Origin: Ignelater luminosus
Taxonomy: Eukaryota; Arthropoda; Insecta; Coleoptera; Elateridae
Reading direction: 5' to 3'
DNA: 64,000 nucleotides
Assembly: GCA_011009095.1 (NCBI GenBank)
Contig: VTPC01000478.1
Span: 105,386 to 169,385, forward strand
Under the pieces are notes generated by a model. That model ran no database searches, was not told where the DNA came from, and saw only the letters and a list, made by a program, of their open reading frames with translations. This document shows positions 12,501-26,039 of this stretch, one piece after another. Numbering within the stretch: position 1 is the first letter of the stretch; the number at the start of each line of letters is the position of its first letter. The translations under genes and the position numbers were made by a program.

Positions 12501-15500
12501 AATGGTTTTGTTGATGATGTGTCTGGACCAGGTTGTCCGAAGGAGTGTTAGATATTTGATTCTTGGTACTGACTCTTTTTTAAAAAGTACTGAGAAAGAC
12601 AGAAAAAAAGTGGTCATCTGAAAGCAAGTAGAGAAGAAGAATGTGGAATGTGTCTGATTTGCAAATATTGGTCTTGGGAAATTAAATAGCCCTCAAGTCT
12701 TGCGTTGCAAGCGTATGCTTTGTGAATTTTTGGATCTGGGAAGGTTCTTACAATGACAAATGTATCACTACCGTTCTACATCAATGCTCATCTTATGAAA
12801 TCTGAGATAAGCATCTACTATCTACGGAATCTTTATTATTGCACATAGCTCTCCCGAGGGGCGGAAACAGTGTAGGAGGAACATACTTTAACACAATGCC
12901 TACTTTTAGTCAAGAAACCGTTCCAGGAGTGATCAGATTTGAAATCAATAACACTATAATTTATGAGAGAACGAACACATATCTTTCAAAAGATCACATC
13001 AAGAAACACTTCATAAAATCGTTTTTCAGTAATATTCAAGAAGTAGGCGTAGATGAAAACGGCTGACTCAGAATTTTAAATAGACGCCCAAGAAAATACC
13101 TCTTCTTATCGAGATTTTTGAAAATAGTTGTGACCTTTCAGAATTCCAAGTAACAGCGACTTGATGGTGGTTGATGTTGAAACAATCTTATTTCTTGAAG
13201 ACTGTTAGAGATACTGTTTTGAGAATAAAATTGCAGGTTAAGTTTTTTTGAAAAAAAAAGCCAATAACTTTTAAATTTAAAAAAGGCGTTTTATTCAAAT
13301 AGTTTGGACCTCTTCTATTTCAGTTTGAAGAAAAACAAGCCGTATTTAGTGATGTTGCGTTTCTGAAGTAGTGATTGGTTAACTGGTTAACAAGTAGCTG
13401 AACATGCGACATTCATATGTGACACCCTGATGTTATTTTATTTAGATCTCATGGCACACCTCTTGTGTCTCACGCATAACTTGTGATTCTAACTTCTTCG
13501 AGACATTTATTTTTCAAACAAAAGTGTTAGCATGTGAGTCCCTAAGAAAAGAATCCCTTTAGGATGGCTTCAAGTTATATTTCAGTTAATTAAGATAGTA
13601 ATTGTCATATGATCTTCATGTAGAAAGTTTAGTAAATTGACAAACTCAGTGTTCATAATCCACATTTTAGGTAGATAAAATTAAATTAAAGCAGAATTTC
13701 ACTATTACCTAATGAAAAAGTGAAGAAGGAAAATTAATTACAAAAAACATGTTATTTAATTAGACAGCGTATTGTGTTTCACTTTTAATTTATATTTCTT
13801 TTGTTAAATAATTTTATTTTAAAAAAAACACCTAATTTAAAAGATCTTTCATTGTTTTAACGTAAAATAAATGGCAATTGCTATATACTCGCTTATTAAC
13901 TGTTATTTCCGGGACGTTTTCCTGATCGATATCAATTTTGACACTTCATGTGAATGCATAACCGCATATTAGCATATTATGCTATATCTTAGCAAGATAA
14001 TTTGCAAATAACGGTAAGCATTTTAATATTATGAATGTGTAGGTGTCACCTCGTCAAATTTGTATCTCTTTTATGCAAATATGGTATTATTCCCACATCT
14101 CATCATTTGTAATGTGTACGTTATGTTGTGTGTACTATTTACTTGTTCATTCGGTCCTAAATTCAAAGCTGAATTATAAAATCCTGTATAACAAAATCAA
14201 ATAATGTATTGCAGCTGTCGTAGTTGCTTCGTTTTTAATTAACACCGCCAAGTTGCCTATTGATGCGTTCTGCATTTCTCAGCTCCCTTTAACTGCTATG
14301 AAATATTTATTAAATCAGTTTGTATGGTTCGTTAAATCCGAGCTCGTCAATCTTTGTAGTTGAATAAAATTTTCTACTGCGTGGGAATAACGAGCAGGAG
14401 ATCATAAAATTCTGTCTGAAAAATTCTCTAAAATCAACCGGGCATAACGATATAAAAATATGTTTAATATAAGATTTACAGAATCTTACAAATGTACCAG
14501 TCTAGAAAATATTTCTCTTTTTGATTTATCTATCGTTCAACGGTTCAAAATAGCAAAAATATTTTTGTATGAAGATACAAAATATTTTAACGTATGTGTT
14601 TTCTTTTCAAAAATAATTTGGATGCTACGAACAAATTGACCTTAGATGTACGTGTCATTGTATATCTTAATTTTGCTTGAGTTTATGAAGTGCACGTCTC
14701 AATTCTGTTGAAAACCAATTTACACGCTCAAGATAGCTATGCAATTCTGCGAATTTCCAAAAAGACTTGTCTGAGATGTTCTTTTCTAAGCATTTTCACA
14801 AAAGTATCTTACTAGACAAAGCAGCAACGAAAAATGATATCAGTAACATAATAGTTGTGAGACCAAGTGAGAAAATACTATTATAAATCTGATAGTAGAA
14901 ATATAACATGACATCAGATGAAAGTAATATGTGGAGATAACTAGGAGAGCAAAATTAAGTATACTCAAAGGTACACTAGATTCGAATTCATTAGCATAAA
15001 ATTGCCTTTCAAAGCAAAAAAGTCTAACCCGAAAAATAAACAAAACCGAGTTTAGGGTATCGCTGAATTCTTGCCCTCTTTGTATGCCAAGCCGAAAAGT
15101 TCTACTTTTCCAAGTCACTGATATGGACTAATTTCTAAAAGGAAGGATACCGTTGAAGAAAGCCAAACACGTTTCACTCAATAGCTCAAAACTATGATTT
15201 TCAGAGTTATGCTCTTACTGCATTGCGGGGCAGAAAAAGCGGCTTTAAAAATATTCAAAAATTGAACAAGTGTCTAAACTTTTTCGAAAGAAAAAAAAAT
15301 TATCTTTGTATTGATAAATAGTTAAACCTCGGAAACTTAATCCATATTTGAGGAATGGATTTTATGATCAATAATGACCTTCGAACTTTGAGAATAAAGT
15401 GATTTAGAAAAATAGTGAAAACCTAAGCTCCATAAAAGAGAACTGAGGTCTAAATACTAGCATTTGTAGTTTTTTTGGTTGATTAGTTATTTTCTATTAA

Positions 15501-17160
15501 TGTAGAATCAAACAATAGAGCATTCAGAAAGACTCCATTACTGTTTACCAACCGTTGAACATGTTGCTTGTAACCCTGTAAAAAATCAGCCCACTCTCCC
15601 AAGCTTATTAACCTCATTACATCTTAAAGTCTGCACTTTACATCTTGTACATCTGTTTCATGTGTTGGAAAACATTTCGTACATGACTAACGCTTCATTT
15701 GATCGTCCGATACTTCTCTTCATCATCCAGGTCTTGCCGGTTGGCGAAGGGCGATATGCTGCGTTTCTAGCTGGATGCCTTTCACTGCTTCTTTTTTTAT
15801 TACTCAACGACGACTATCCAAAACTAGCTGGTTCATCATTACAACAGGTCTCGTGCTATTTACAACTTTCATCACCATCCGTTAAGCTTACAAGATTCTT
15901 CCACCACTCCATCCCTTTAACACTAAGAGAACGTTTGCGTATGCAAATACTGCGAACTAACCAGTATGATGAGATGAGAACATTGACTGGCGTTTCACCT
16001 TGATTTTCTACCAAAGTTTCCGATCTTGCGAGTTACCCGTGCTATCTACTTTAGACGCCCAACCTGGGTTGAGGATTCCTAGGCACGTTCGAAGTGCACC
16101 ACGACGACCTGGAAGGAAGATGAGCTGTCTACAGCTACAGGGTGCAGCTTTCAGTGCTCTCCAGGGACTTTGTGATGGGAAACTTACTCGATGTAAAAGT
16201 GATAACATCGTTTTACTATATTAATACTAATAAAATTATGCAAAGGGGTTTGAAGTATGAGCACTATGATAGTGATTGTGGAAGAAAGTAAAGAGAAATC
16301 AGAAGTCGTAGATGAGCGCGTTTATTGAATGTAATTTTTAAACCAACAACTACAGCAGCACACAGTACACATAGAATTGATGGCTAATTTTACTAATAAA
16401 AGAGTAGAAATCAAAGGAGGTAATGGAAGAGGATTTAAAATTTACAATGACAAGCGAAATGATATAAAGAAATCTTTATAAGCGTTTATGTCTTTGCCAA
16501 GCCAAACCAAATTAAAAAATCTCAGAGGTGTAAACTCTAAAGAACCAAATGCGCCAAGAAGTAAGATCAACTAATTTTGGCCTAGAAGTATCAAGTAGCA
16601 ACGATATGAGAGGTTAACTAAAATTGTAACCAATCAATAACGAGGTACCTATCTAAACAAGAATGAGAAAATACACATCTATTTGAATAAGGAAGCTTAC
16701 AGATAAATAAGACTATTGAAAAACTGAAACGAAATTAGTTTGAAATATCTTCGAGAAAACTCTGACAGACTTTTACCAGGTGCTGTAGGGATGATTCTGA
16801 ACAATAATGTTCCACACGATCGTCAATTCTTCTCCAATTTTGAGATATTGACAAAAATATTAATATTTTGGTTACCACTATGGATGTTTTGGTTACCACT
16901 ATGGATATTTGGCTAAAAAATTACAAATGAACAAAACAAAACCCAATATTACAGTAAAACTGTTTTAAATGTAAAATGTAAATCAATAAATCATTTACAC
17001 ATTCTTCCTCAAAGTTTTAATATGGATTATAAGTTGCGTTATAAGTTTCGGGGTAGTCACACCACTTTCAGACTCACAACTTGTTATAACCTTTAAGAAT
17101 GAAAAAAGAAATTTTTCATTATTTAACTAGCTCATTGGATGTTAACAGTTAGTTTTTGCA
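9600..17160. other. AT-rich DNA, no supported gene
   Basis: Several short frames occur (10032-10259, 12032-12313, 12839-13066, 14840-15118 minus, 15662-16003). None shows a domain motif, a paired frame or a plausible splice structure. The tract near 15660-16200 is somewhat richer in G and C and could hold an old coding remnant, but I cannot name one. Confidence 0.5.
16866..16907. repeat. Two-copy 21-bp tandem duplication
   Basis: The 21-base unit TTTTGGTTACCACTATGGAT plus one final base occurs twice back to back at 16866-16886 and 16887-16907. The copies differ only at the last base (G, then A). This looks like replication slippage. Confidence 0.85.
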
Positions 17161-17175
17161 AACCAATTTTGAAGG

Positions 17176-17497
17176 GGAATCTACTGCTTCAACTACTTTT
17201 GTAATAAGTCCTTGACGCGTGCTCGGCTTATCATTAATGCATACACGAGATTTGAGGCAACCACATCAGAAGAAATCCAGAGGCGATAAGTCAGGTGACC
17301 TTGCAGGCTATGGTACAGGGCCTCTCTTTCCTATCCACCTTCCTTATCTTCCTTCCAGGAAAATTTTCATTAAGAGACTGCATAACTTGTTGCAACAACA
17401 TGCCGCGTCGAACTTCCAGGGTAATATTCTCTATATACTCTAGCAGGCTTTCTTCCAAGAAATTTCGATAATAGCCTGCCGTAAGAGGTGCAGACAA
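17176..17497 (-). pseudogene. Tc1/mariner-superfamily transposase, C-terminal remnant
   Basis: Read right to left, the fragment gives SAPLTAGYYRNFLEESL, then EVRRGMLLQQ, then SLNENFPGRK, and in a shifted frame RSPDLSPLDFF followed by a stop and the degraded continuation LKSRVCIND. RSPDLxPLDFFLWG with its aspartate is the hallmark of the third catalytic block in one insect group of this superfamily. The preceding LNExFPGRWIGR block and the PLT..Y..FL block also fit. The segment that should hold the second catalytic aspartate (QQDGAPPH) is missing between LLQQ and the LNENFPGR block. At least one frameshift and one stop are present. I see no terminal repeats around it. Confidence 0.7.
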
Positions 17498-17499
17498 TA

Positions 17500-20400
17500 A
17501 AATGGTTATTTAGTAATCCATACTATAAGTTTATAGAAAACTGATGTTGATGGAACCTACAAGCACATTGTGTATGTCCTATTGCGCTCAAGTACAGGTG
17601 TTGATGCCATCTCGAGTGAATTGATATCCGGAATAATTTCTAAATTATTCTGCTAGACTTGTATTTGACGAACACTGGTCGTATATGAAACATTCTACGT
17701 CTAAATTTTGTCCATTTTATCCCTCCTACAATCGACAGTCAACTACTTTGTGTAATAGCTAATAAGCCATGTTTTTAGTAAACGAATATCGTAGTTTCTG
17801 TTAGTAATAAAATAAAAATAATAAAATTCCTAAGCTGTAAATTCATATCAGACTGCTATATTGATATTTAAACCAAACGATCGGGAGCGATAAAATTGGA
17901 CGCACTGTACTTGTAGATAAACTTTGTTTGACTGCATTTGAAACAATATTAGCTTATTGATAATCCCGCTGTCCAACAGCGAAAACCATTAAGAAATTTC
18001 GTATGATGGAAAATTGCACGATTTGGGTTTGTCGAGGGTATTGCACTACTGCAGTAGGTCCGTTTCCATTACGAAAACCGTAAACAAAGACGATATCAGC
18101 ATATTTCCTTTTAGTGAAAGTTTGATGCATAATTGTTAAAATGATTACTTTCATACTACTACTGATACATAGATCAGTAAGGCAATTTATAAACAACAGC
18201 TACTTAGAATTAAACGTTCTGATTATTAATGTTTTTGATTATTTATTTCTGTTGATATCTTGAAAAGGGAGAAGAATTGACCCATAGTGTACACAAACTC
18301 ATTGGTTTGTCGTTTTTCTCACGGAATACCGTGTATAATAGAGAAAGAAATTAGCACCTGAATCCACCATAAATATGTATTTGTGTAACAAGATTAAGTT
18401 ATACTGCAGAGGTTTTATTTAATTCTATTATGCTGGTTTAGCGGGGGACTCGTTTCTGGGACCAGGCACTTGAACCCAGATTGGCACAGCCACTAGTCCT
18501 GAGCTAGGTTAAGTTAAACAAGCACAACTGTTCCAACCATCCAGAGAAGCTGTGCTGTGTCGTTACACCAAAATTATCGTAATGACCTAAATAATTAATT
18601 AAGCCAGTAGCTATTTTGAACTGGTTCAATTGATTCTTCTCGCTAAGGTTTTCTCATGGTTTCCTTAGTGGTGAAAACAAATACCGGAACAGTAACTAGT
18701 CACTGGAGTATTCTAGTACCACTCAACTTCAGAAACTTCTTCTTCATCATCACAACGAGGAACTATCACGATCTACGACTTCGCAACAAGCTTCACGTTC
18801 GCGTTTCTCGCCATCGTTTTCAGCACAAAGCGAGCACAGCCACGAGTCGACTACCAGAGAACGATGTTGAAAACAACCAAGAGCTGAAATATTTATTAGA
18901 GTATAAAACTTTATGAAAGTGAAATCTGCAATAACAATTAAAAGCTAAAACTTGCAAGGCTTCGAACTAAAAACATAAGAATTATATCAGTATGTGATAG
19001 ATACACGCCAGAATATAAAATGTTGAGAGCCTAAAAGTAGGATAACAAAAACCAAACTGACGTTAAGTTGCAGGAGATTAATCACCGACAGATTCTTTTA
19101 TATTATGTTTATATTATGAGAGGTTAGGTGAAGAACAGGAAGGGAGTATAAATCTTATATTCTGTCTACTGAAACTCATCGTCTATTATTTCTTTAAATT
19201 AAATTTTAATGTAGGTATTTTCTCTGTTAATAAGGGTCATTATTAGCATTATTGTTATCATTACTATTAAATAGCAATTAATATGTATTATTGCAAAAAT
19301 ATGGAAGCAATTTACTGCAATATATTATAGATATTGAAAAGAAATACAAATACATTTCCATATTTCCTGCTTTTGCATTCAGCTAAAAATTTCCCTGTGT
19401 TACAAATGAAGTGTTATTATTGCCGTTACGAGCGAATAGCAATTCGTTAACATAATTAGTAGGTTTTGTGTCACTTCGGTGACTGCATAGTAAACTGTCA
19501 TCGGCATGTATCGGTATTTCATAATATACAGGTTAAATCTTTATTTTATGGAATATCAAATAAAAAAATTTTAAAGTAAATAAAAAAGGGTTGATAATTA
19601 CTGTTAATTTGGAATTGCACCTTTATGTTAACATTCTAACAGTGATAAATTAATAATTAATAAAGATTACAAACATTTGTTTTCTAATGAACGGCATCTG
19701 TATTTAACATAAACGCATATTATTAAATAATTTTCTTGAGTATTTAAATCTGGTAGGTAATAATTCAACTCGCATTTAAACTATTCTCGCACAAGTGCAA
19801 ACCTTATTGTGTACCAGTTTTTGCTTGTTATAGATATATCCTGTCCTTAATACTAGGTATGATAATTACAGTAATCATCAATATGTTTATCATTTTTATT
19901 CATTTACTTATTAAACCGTAAAATTTAAATCAGGTGCCATTAATATGAAACTATGTTAAACTGTAGCACCGCCTACCACTTTAACTAACAATGATTACAA
20001 GTCAAATTTATACTTGCAAATGGTGGAATACATTAACACAATTATTTTTTTTTATTTATTGTATATGTTTCTAGGAGATTATAAGTAGCATGCTTTATAA
20101 ACATATTTTATAGTTACTGTTAGTTGTTACACTTAAGAGACGGAATTTTAATAGAAATATAACGAATGTTCCAATATAAACAGCTTTTTGTTTGCAGTTT
20201 CGTCCTTGAAATAGAAAAAAGATTTATCTTGAAAATAACTTCACTTTCTTTTCGTTTTATATAATTTTATTATTAATAGACTCATCAGCAGTTATCTTCT
20301 TTAACTTGAAGGAACAGTTTTTGTTGTATTGGTATTTAAATTTCAATCAACCTACATAATCTTAGGATTATTTTATGGTGAGCGCTTAAAGATTCATGAA

Positions 20401-22055
20401 GTTCATTTCATCCATTTGATCCTTCTATTCGTTCTATTGACATACAGATAAATGTTTTTATTTCGAAAGGACATGGGTTCAGTGTTAAAAGAATTTGAGC
20501 TTGCAAGAGGTACCGAAGGCTATGAAACCGCAAAGCCTTAAAATCAGTAACACGTGAGAAATCAATCGCAAACTCTTGTTTAACTCGCAATCGGTAATTT
20601 TTGTTTTGTTTGGTAAGACTCATCATGTTTTCTCAATGGAAGGCTGACTGAATCTTAAAACTATATCATCTATTATATGCGTTTTACTTGTTGTGTAAAG
20701 TTTGCAGAAGTAAGTAGTAATTGAATGACATACTAGATTATTTCCAAGTTTGATTACTGACATATGTTAAGTCGTATTAACCATGCCTTGAAATTATAAT
20801 GTTAGTCGCAGCCAATACAATCTTTTAGACTAGATGAGATCTTTCCATTTATTGCTTAACTATTACAAAATTTATCGACCAAAGAGCATTCAAGTGGAAA
20901 TGTAATATACATAATCAACCCTGTGAGGTAGGAGTTCACATGCTATGTTTCTGTCTTTAAGATCCGAAGGTTTTTCATGATCTGTCAAATAAGTCAGTCA
21001 GTCGTAGTAACTAAGATTAGCTCACAGTTGGTTAAGTTTTTGATTGACACCTCATACGTTATTTTTTTCTTTAGGTTTCATTCTTTATTAATGGTCTTAG
21101 CTACCATCATTCTCTATACAATCGTGATACAAAATGTTTGTGTATCGAGACCATGAGCTGTTTTTTTATTTGCTACTTAAGAATAAAATGAAACAAGCCA
21201 ACGTGTTTTGACAGCAATCGCTCTTCGTTTTTATTAAAAAACAATTTATACAAGCAAGATTCCGGCTTTTTACGAAACTTCAAAATCTGTTTGTAATATT
21301 TAGTCAATTTATCGACAAGTAATTTGGATTACTTGAAAACAAGCTCTTATGTTCGGAATACAATCGAGAAATTATTTTCTTACTAGAATTCATAGCAGTT
21401 GAAGCTATACGCCTCTTCGTGTTACGCTTTTTGGGGAAAGCCTGCCTAATAACTGCTGCTGATAGCAGAGTAAGCGAAAATTAATTCCGAAATTTTATAG
21501 TTTTCGATCTTATACTTTCCTAACTCTGATACACTTATCCCACTTGACCAACTTTCTTTGAATATCTTTTTGTTTTTCTCTAATTATTTTTCTGTCCATC
21601 GATCTCCATCTATTCGAACGTTGGCAATAACTAATTCGTCTCTTATTGCTGGCACTGGTTTGCTTGGTACTTGGTCCCTAAAGGCATTTAGGACATTGAC
21701 ATTAAATGAACGGTGATTGGAACATTTTTCTATAACACCTACTCTATCATCTAGTAAAGCCAACCTCATATAAACGACGTTTTGTATAGAGGTTTGGCTA
21801 TTACTTGAGTTTAGGAACGCTGTCATTTTGAAATGTTATCTTTACCATTTTTAGTTTGTGGTGCCAATTTCTATCACCAAACTGTAATCACAATTGCCAA
21901 ATGTGTTTTTCCCCATGCGTCTATTAGATGTTACATGTTACCTGAAATACTGATACATAAAGCTGTATAACAAAGTGTATCAAAAACCATGCAACATAGC
22001 AATTTAACATTGTTATTTATTTTCTTCACTGTTACTTTGTGAATTTTTAAATATC
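17500..22055. other. AT-rich DNA, no supported gene
   Basis: Short frames at 17954-18196 minus, 18656-18916 plus, 20408-20626 minus and 21584-21826 minus show no recognisable family. No long inverted or direct repeat was noticed. Confidence 0.5.
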
Positions 22056-22116
22056 TATTAGATCTATAATCTATGGCCACAAACAGCTACATTACATTTT
22101 TACATTTTTCCAGAAA
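22056..22116 (+). pseudogene. Penelope-like shard fused to the start of RTE-like relic 2
   Basis: The bases 22073-22116 translate as MATNSYITFLHFS and match, with about four base differences over roughly 40, the segment near 7720-7760 inside the Penelope-like tail. The similarity stops abruptly at 22116, and endonuclease-like sequence of an unrelated retrotransposon begins. The junction suggests an insertion or a template switch. Confidence 0.6.
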
Positions 22117-22460
22117 GTTAAAAAATATTAAACAGGAAATGAAGAATAACAGTTGGAGCGGAGAATACAAGATAATTGACACAGCAGAAGCTAACGGCAA
22201 CTGTGGAGTAGGAATAATAATAAACAAAAAGCTGAAAGGAAAGTCAAAGGATATATTCTCCACAAAGAAAGAATTATTTTGATGAAAATTGAGACAGTGC
22301 CGAAATACTATAATCATATAGAAAACCTAATGAAAATGTAAAAGGGAACGAAAACCTAATAATCCTGGAGGTTGTAGCGTGATAGTTGAGGAAGGTCCCG
22401 AGAGAGATACGGTAGGAAGATACGGTCTAGGAAAACGGAATGAAAGAGGAGAACGTCTTA
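22117..22460 (+). pseudogene. RTE-like retrotransposon relic 2, endonuclease part
   Basis: This is the 5' part of a retrotransposon interrupted by the MITE at 22463. It reads IIDTAEANGNCGVGIIINKK, matching the GVGIIINKKL block of the apurinic/apyrimidinic-type endonuclease. A second frame then gives EEGPERDTVGRYGLGKRNER and GERLIQ, the conserved block that follows the GD(F/W)NA motif in this domain. A stop and a frameshift sit between the two pieces, and the GDWNA residues themselves are damaged. The domain's N-terminus, with the catalytic asparagine and glutamate, is absent. Confidence 0.75.
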
Positions 22461-22462
22461 TA

Positions 22463-23688
22463 CAGGGTCGCTAAAAAGTATGGAAACACTCTACCCCCGC
22501 AGAGACGGTAAGAGATAGACAAATGAAATTTGGAGAGCTTAAAGTAGGTATTTTTTGCCATGTTTTGCGGCGGTAATTAAAAACAAATCTTCAATTGTTT
22601 TTTCGTACGGCCGCCATATTGAATTTTTTAAAATGGAACACCCTGTATATGACTCCATATTTGGATAGGGATTTCCAAGACAAGTTCAATGATATAAGGG
22701 TTGCTATACTTATCTTGAAAGGTTTTGGAGATAATCGCTATTCTTTTGTCAAGCATTTCGCTATTAATTTCTATCAAAATCGAGTTACCCGTGAAACAGC
22801 AAAGACAATGGAACTAAAAAAATGATGTGCGATTATTTTATAACTAATTAAAGTTAAAGAAAACCGTAAAGATTTTGCCCTTAGCCTACTGATTTAAAAT
22901 AATAGATCGATGCTAGAACAAACTAAAAAGGTGGCATAAGACCGAATAGTGACGAATTGATAATAACAAAAACACAATATAATTTTGTAAGAAGTGTTCA
23001 AAATGCGCTGCGTTAACTTCTTGGCAATGAAACAATCTTTTTTGAAATGTTCGTAAGGAATTTTGCAAATAATCGAGGGGAACTACTTGTATTACGAATC
23101 CGTCCTTGAAGTTAAGAAATCCTTGTCAAAAGAATAGCGATTATCTCCAAACTCTTTTAAGATGAGTATAACAACCCTTATATTATTGAATTCGCCTTTA
23201 AAATCACTATCGAGATATGGAGTCGTATACAGGGTGATCCATTTAAAGAAATTCAAGGTGGCGGCCGTGCGAAAAAACAATTGACGATTTGATCTTAACT
23301 CTCTTCGAAAAACATGGCAAACAAAACTTTAATATCTCCGAATTTCATTTGTTTTTGCAGGAACAGCGTGTTTCCATACTTTTTAATAGGGAAACCCCTG
23401 ACAAAAGAGTAGCGATTATCTCCAAATGCTTTCAAGATAAGTATAGCAACCCCTATACTATTGAATTTGTCTTGAAAATCTCTATCTAAATTTGGGATCA
23501 TATACCGGGTGTCCCATTTAACAAAATCAATATGGCGGCCGTACAAAAAAAACGATTGAAGATTTGTTTTTAATTACCTTCGCAAAACATGGCAAAAAAA
23601 TACCTACTTTAAGCTCTCCAAATTTCATTTGTCTATCTCTTACCGTTTCTGCGGGGTTAGCGTGCTTCCATACTTTTTAGCGACCCTG
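22463..23688. mobile_element. Foldback-type MITE with CAGGGTCGCTAAAAAGTATGG ends
   Basis: The left end CAGGGTCGCTAAAAAGTATG at 22463 is repeated in reverse complement at the right end, finishing at 23688. Identity continues far inward, so each arm is about 300 bases or more. TA (possibly TATA) flanks both sides, as expected for the Tc1/mariner superfamily. The right side contains two tandem units of the arm sequence, the outer at about 23383-23688 and the inner at about 23092-23382, while the left side has one. The middle, about 22830-23090, is unique. No transposase is encoded, so the element is non-autonomous. A 60-80 codon frame (MFFRTA... on the left) stays open in all three arm copies, but nothing suggests a protein function. 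Confidence 0.85.
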
Positions 23689-23690
23689 TA

Positions 23691-26036
23691 TAATTCTGCA
23701 CACAACGCAAATTATTTTAAAAACTCTTAATATTTGCATTTTTTCGGTACATTGACATCTAAGAAATAACAATTCAGTGGATCTCATAATTTTGTATTCC
23801 ACAATATTCATAAAATCATAAATCATCGTAATTGCCACTAATATTGTCATTTGAAACTTACAACAACAAAAGATGAACATAATTTACAGAGAATTGTTTA
23901 GTATTATTAGAAATGTAAGGAGGGTCCAATGGACCCACCTTGCCCGGTTACGTTATAATCAACTTTGAAAATTGTTTTTTCATCTACTAAATGTAAATTA
24001 AAATATTTGACTAACTAATAACACTCTACATGTGGTCTCAGATTTAAGAACATCAAAAAGACAAATCAGGGAAAACAAAATGATGAAACTACAAAACACA
24101 CGTTAGAAACAAAAATAGAAAAAATATTTAAGCAGCAAGGTATAAAACCGGAAGAAATAGAAGGAACATGGAAGACTCTTACGACAGCCATTGAACAGTC
24201 AGCAAATGAAGTACTACAAGAACATAAACGGGAAAACGCTAAACCGTGAATTAACAAGGAAATCCTAGACCTAATGAAAGAAAAAAGGAAACACATAAAC
24301 GACACAACAGAAATAGGACAGCAGAAGTATAGAGAAATACGGAGAATGTCTGAAAGAGAAAGATCGATACATGGAAGAAAAGTGTCAGGAAGTAGAAGAA
24401 CAGATAATGAGAGGAAAACATGATCTAGCTTTTAGAGCCGTGAAAACGTCTTCAAAGAACCTAGAAAAACAATAGGGGTTAGAAAACAAAATTGGTCAAT
24501 TAATGTTCGAACCTCACTAAACAGTCGAGATTTGGAAAGAATATATAGAAGACTTATACAATGACGAAGAAAAAGAGCTAGGTATATTAAAAGAGACAAG
24601 CCAGGAAGATGAACGAGACGACACTATTACGAGATCAGAATACGAAAGAACCGTCGCGGATCTAAACAATGACAAAGCCCCGGGAGTGGATCGAATACCG
24701 GCTGAGATAATAAAACAAATAGGAGAAGCAAACCATGAGATACTGCATGCACTGATAAATGAAATGTACAAGAGTGAAAAAGTACCAGAAGATTTTAAAA
24801 AGAATATAATTATCCCATTTTCAAAAAAAAAGGAAAAAGCTTTAAATGCCAAGACAATAGGACAATAAACCTAATAGCACGGGGTACTACAATACTCAGG
24901 AAAATAAGAAGAATACCTTTCAGACGATTAATTCGGGTTCAGGAAGAAATCAGGAATGAGCGAAACAATATAAGCATTGCGTCTGGTAATAGAAAAAAGA
25001 ATACGAAAAGAGAAAAACACATATCTGGTTTTTATAGATATGGAAAAAGCCTTCGATAATTTCAAAGTATTATACAAAATTGAAGTAGAGGAAAAATTAA
25101 TTAGAATAGTTTATGCCTTTTATAAAAACTAGTTAGCGATAATCCAGAATGGAGAAGTACGGAGGGAAGGCGCCAGACAAGGATGTGGTTTATTACCGTT
25201 GCTTTTTAATGTATTACATTGACTATGTACTGAATCAGTACAAAAAAAGCAACAAACGTAGGAATAAAAATATAACGAACAAAAATAGCCATGCTAAGAT
25301 ATACCGACAATATGGTAATGCTAACCGAAAGTGAAGAAGAGTTAAATCAAGCGATGAGGGAAATGGATATCGCTGTGAGACGAAAATAAATAAAACAAAA
25401 CCGAAAGTAATGGTATGCAGGAGAAACAGCAGTATACCTAGGTGGACAACAACTTCAAAACGTTGAATCTTCCCGCTACTTGAAAAATATAATTAGTAGA
25501 GACGGAAGAAGCAGGACAGAGATTAGATCAAGAATTGCTCAAGCAAAAATAGCTTTTAATAAAAAGAAAAGCCTCATGACATCAAATAGAATATCTCTTG
25601 GACACAGAAAACGACTATTAAAAGTGTACGTTTTGAGTATTGTGCTATACGGATGCGAAAGCTGGACAGTATTTCAAGGTAAGAGAAAAAAAAACTAGAA
25701 TCATTTGAATTATGGTGCTACCGGAGGATGATGAAAATCATTTGGATAGAACGAGCAAGCAATGACGAAGTATTAGCAAGAATCCAGGAAAGAGAAAAAA
25801 CTCTGTGGAAATACATCACAAAGAGAAGAGATACCTTAATACATATACTAAGACACGATGGTATAATGAGCACAATACTAGACGCAGTGATAGAGGGCAA
25901 AAGCGCACAGGGACTACGAAGATTACAATATACACTGCATATTTTGCAAGATATGAACTGCCAATCATATCAAGAATTTAAATGGCTGGCCCAGAATCGC
26001 CATGCATGGCACACATGGTTGCAACAAACCAATTGA
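23691..26036 (+). pseudogene. RTE-like retrotransposon relic 2, linker, RT and C-terminus
   Basis: Right of the MITE the endonuclease frame resumes with FCTQRKLF, the expected partner of GERLI on the left side. Sequence near 23760-24050 is too decayed to read. From about 24060 the linker appears (TWKTLTTAIEQSANEVLQEH, INKEILDLMKEKRK). The reverse transcriptase then shows APGVDRIPAEIIKQIGE at about 24680 and VFIDMEKAFDN near 25030. GARQGCGLLPLLFNVL lies near 25170. A mutated polymerase box, RYTDNMVMLTESEEE, stands where YADDMVML is expected near 25300. SRYLKNIISRDGR and VLYGCESWTVF follow, ending in HTWLQQTN at 26036. Many stops and frameshifts are present, and the YADD change would inactivate the enzyme. 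It belongs to a different subfamily from the relics at 8428 and 42590. Confidence 0.85.
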
Positions 26037-26039
26037 GAA

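Noticed and set aside
15662-16224. Two consecutive plus-strand frames (113 and 74 codons) as a possible gene
   Set aside because: The second has no ATG at its start, neither shows a domain, and no splice structure links them.
18470-18515. tRNA-like A box (TAGCTCAGG) and B-box-like GGTTCAAG on the minus strand
   Set aside because: The boxes are only about 30 bases apart, no acceptor stem pairs, and the B box is off consensus. This is not enough for a tRNA or a tRNA-derived SINE.
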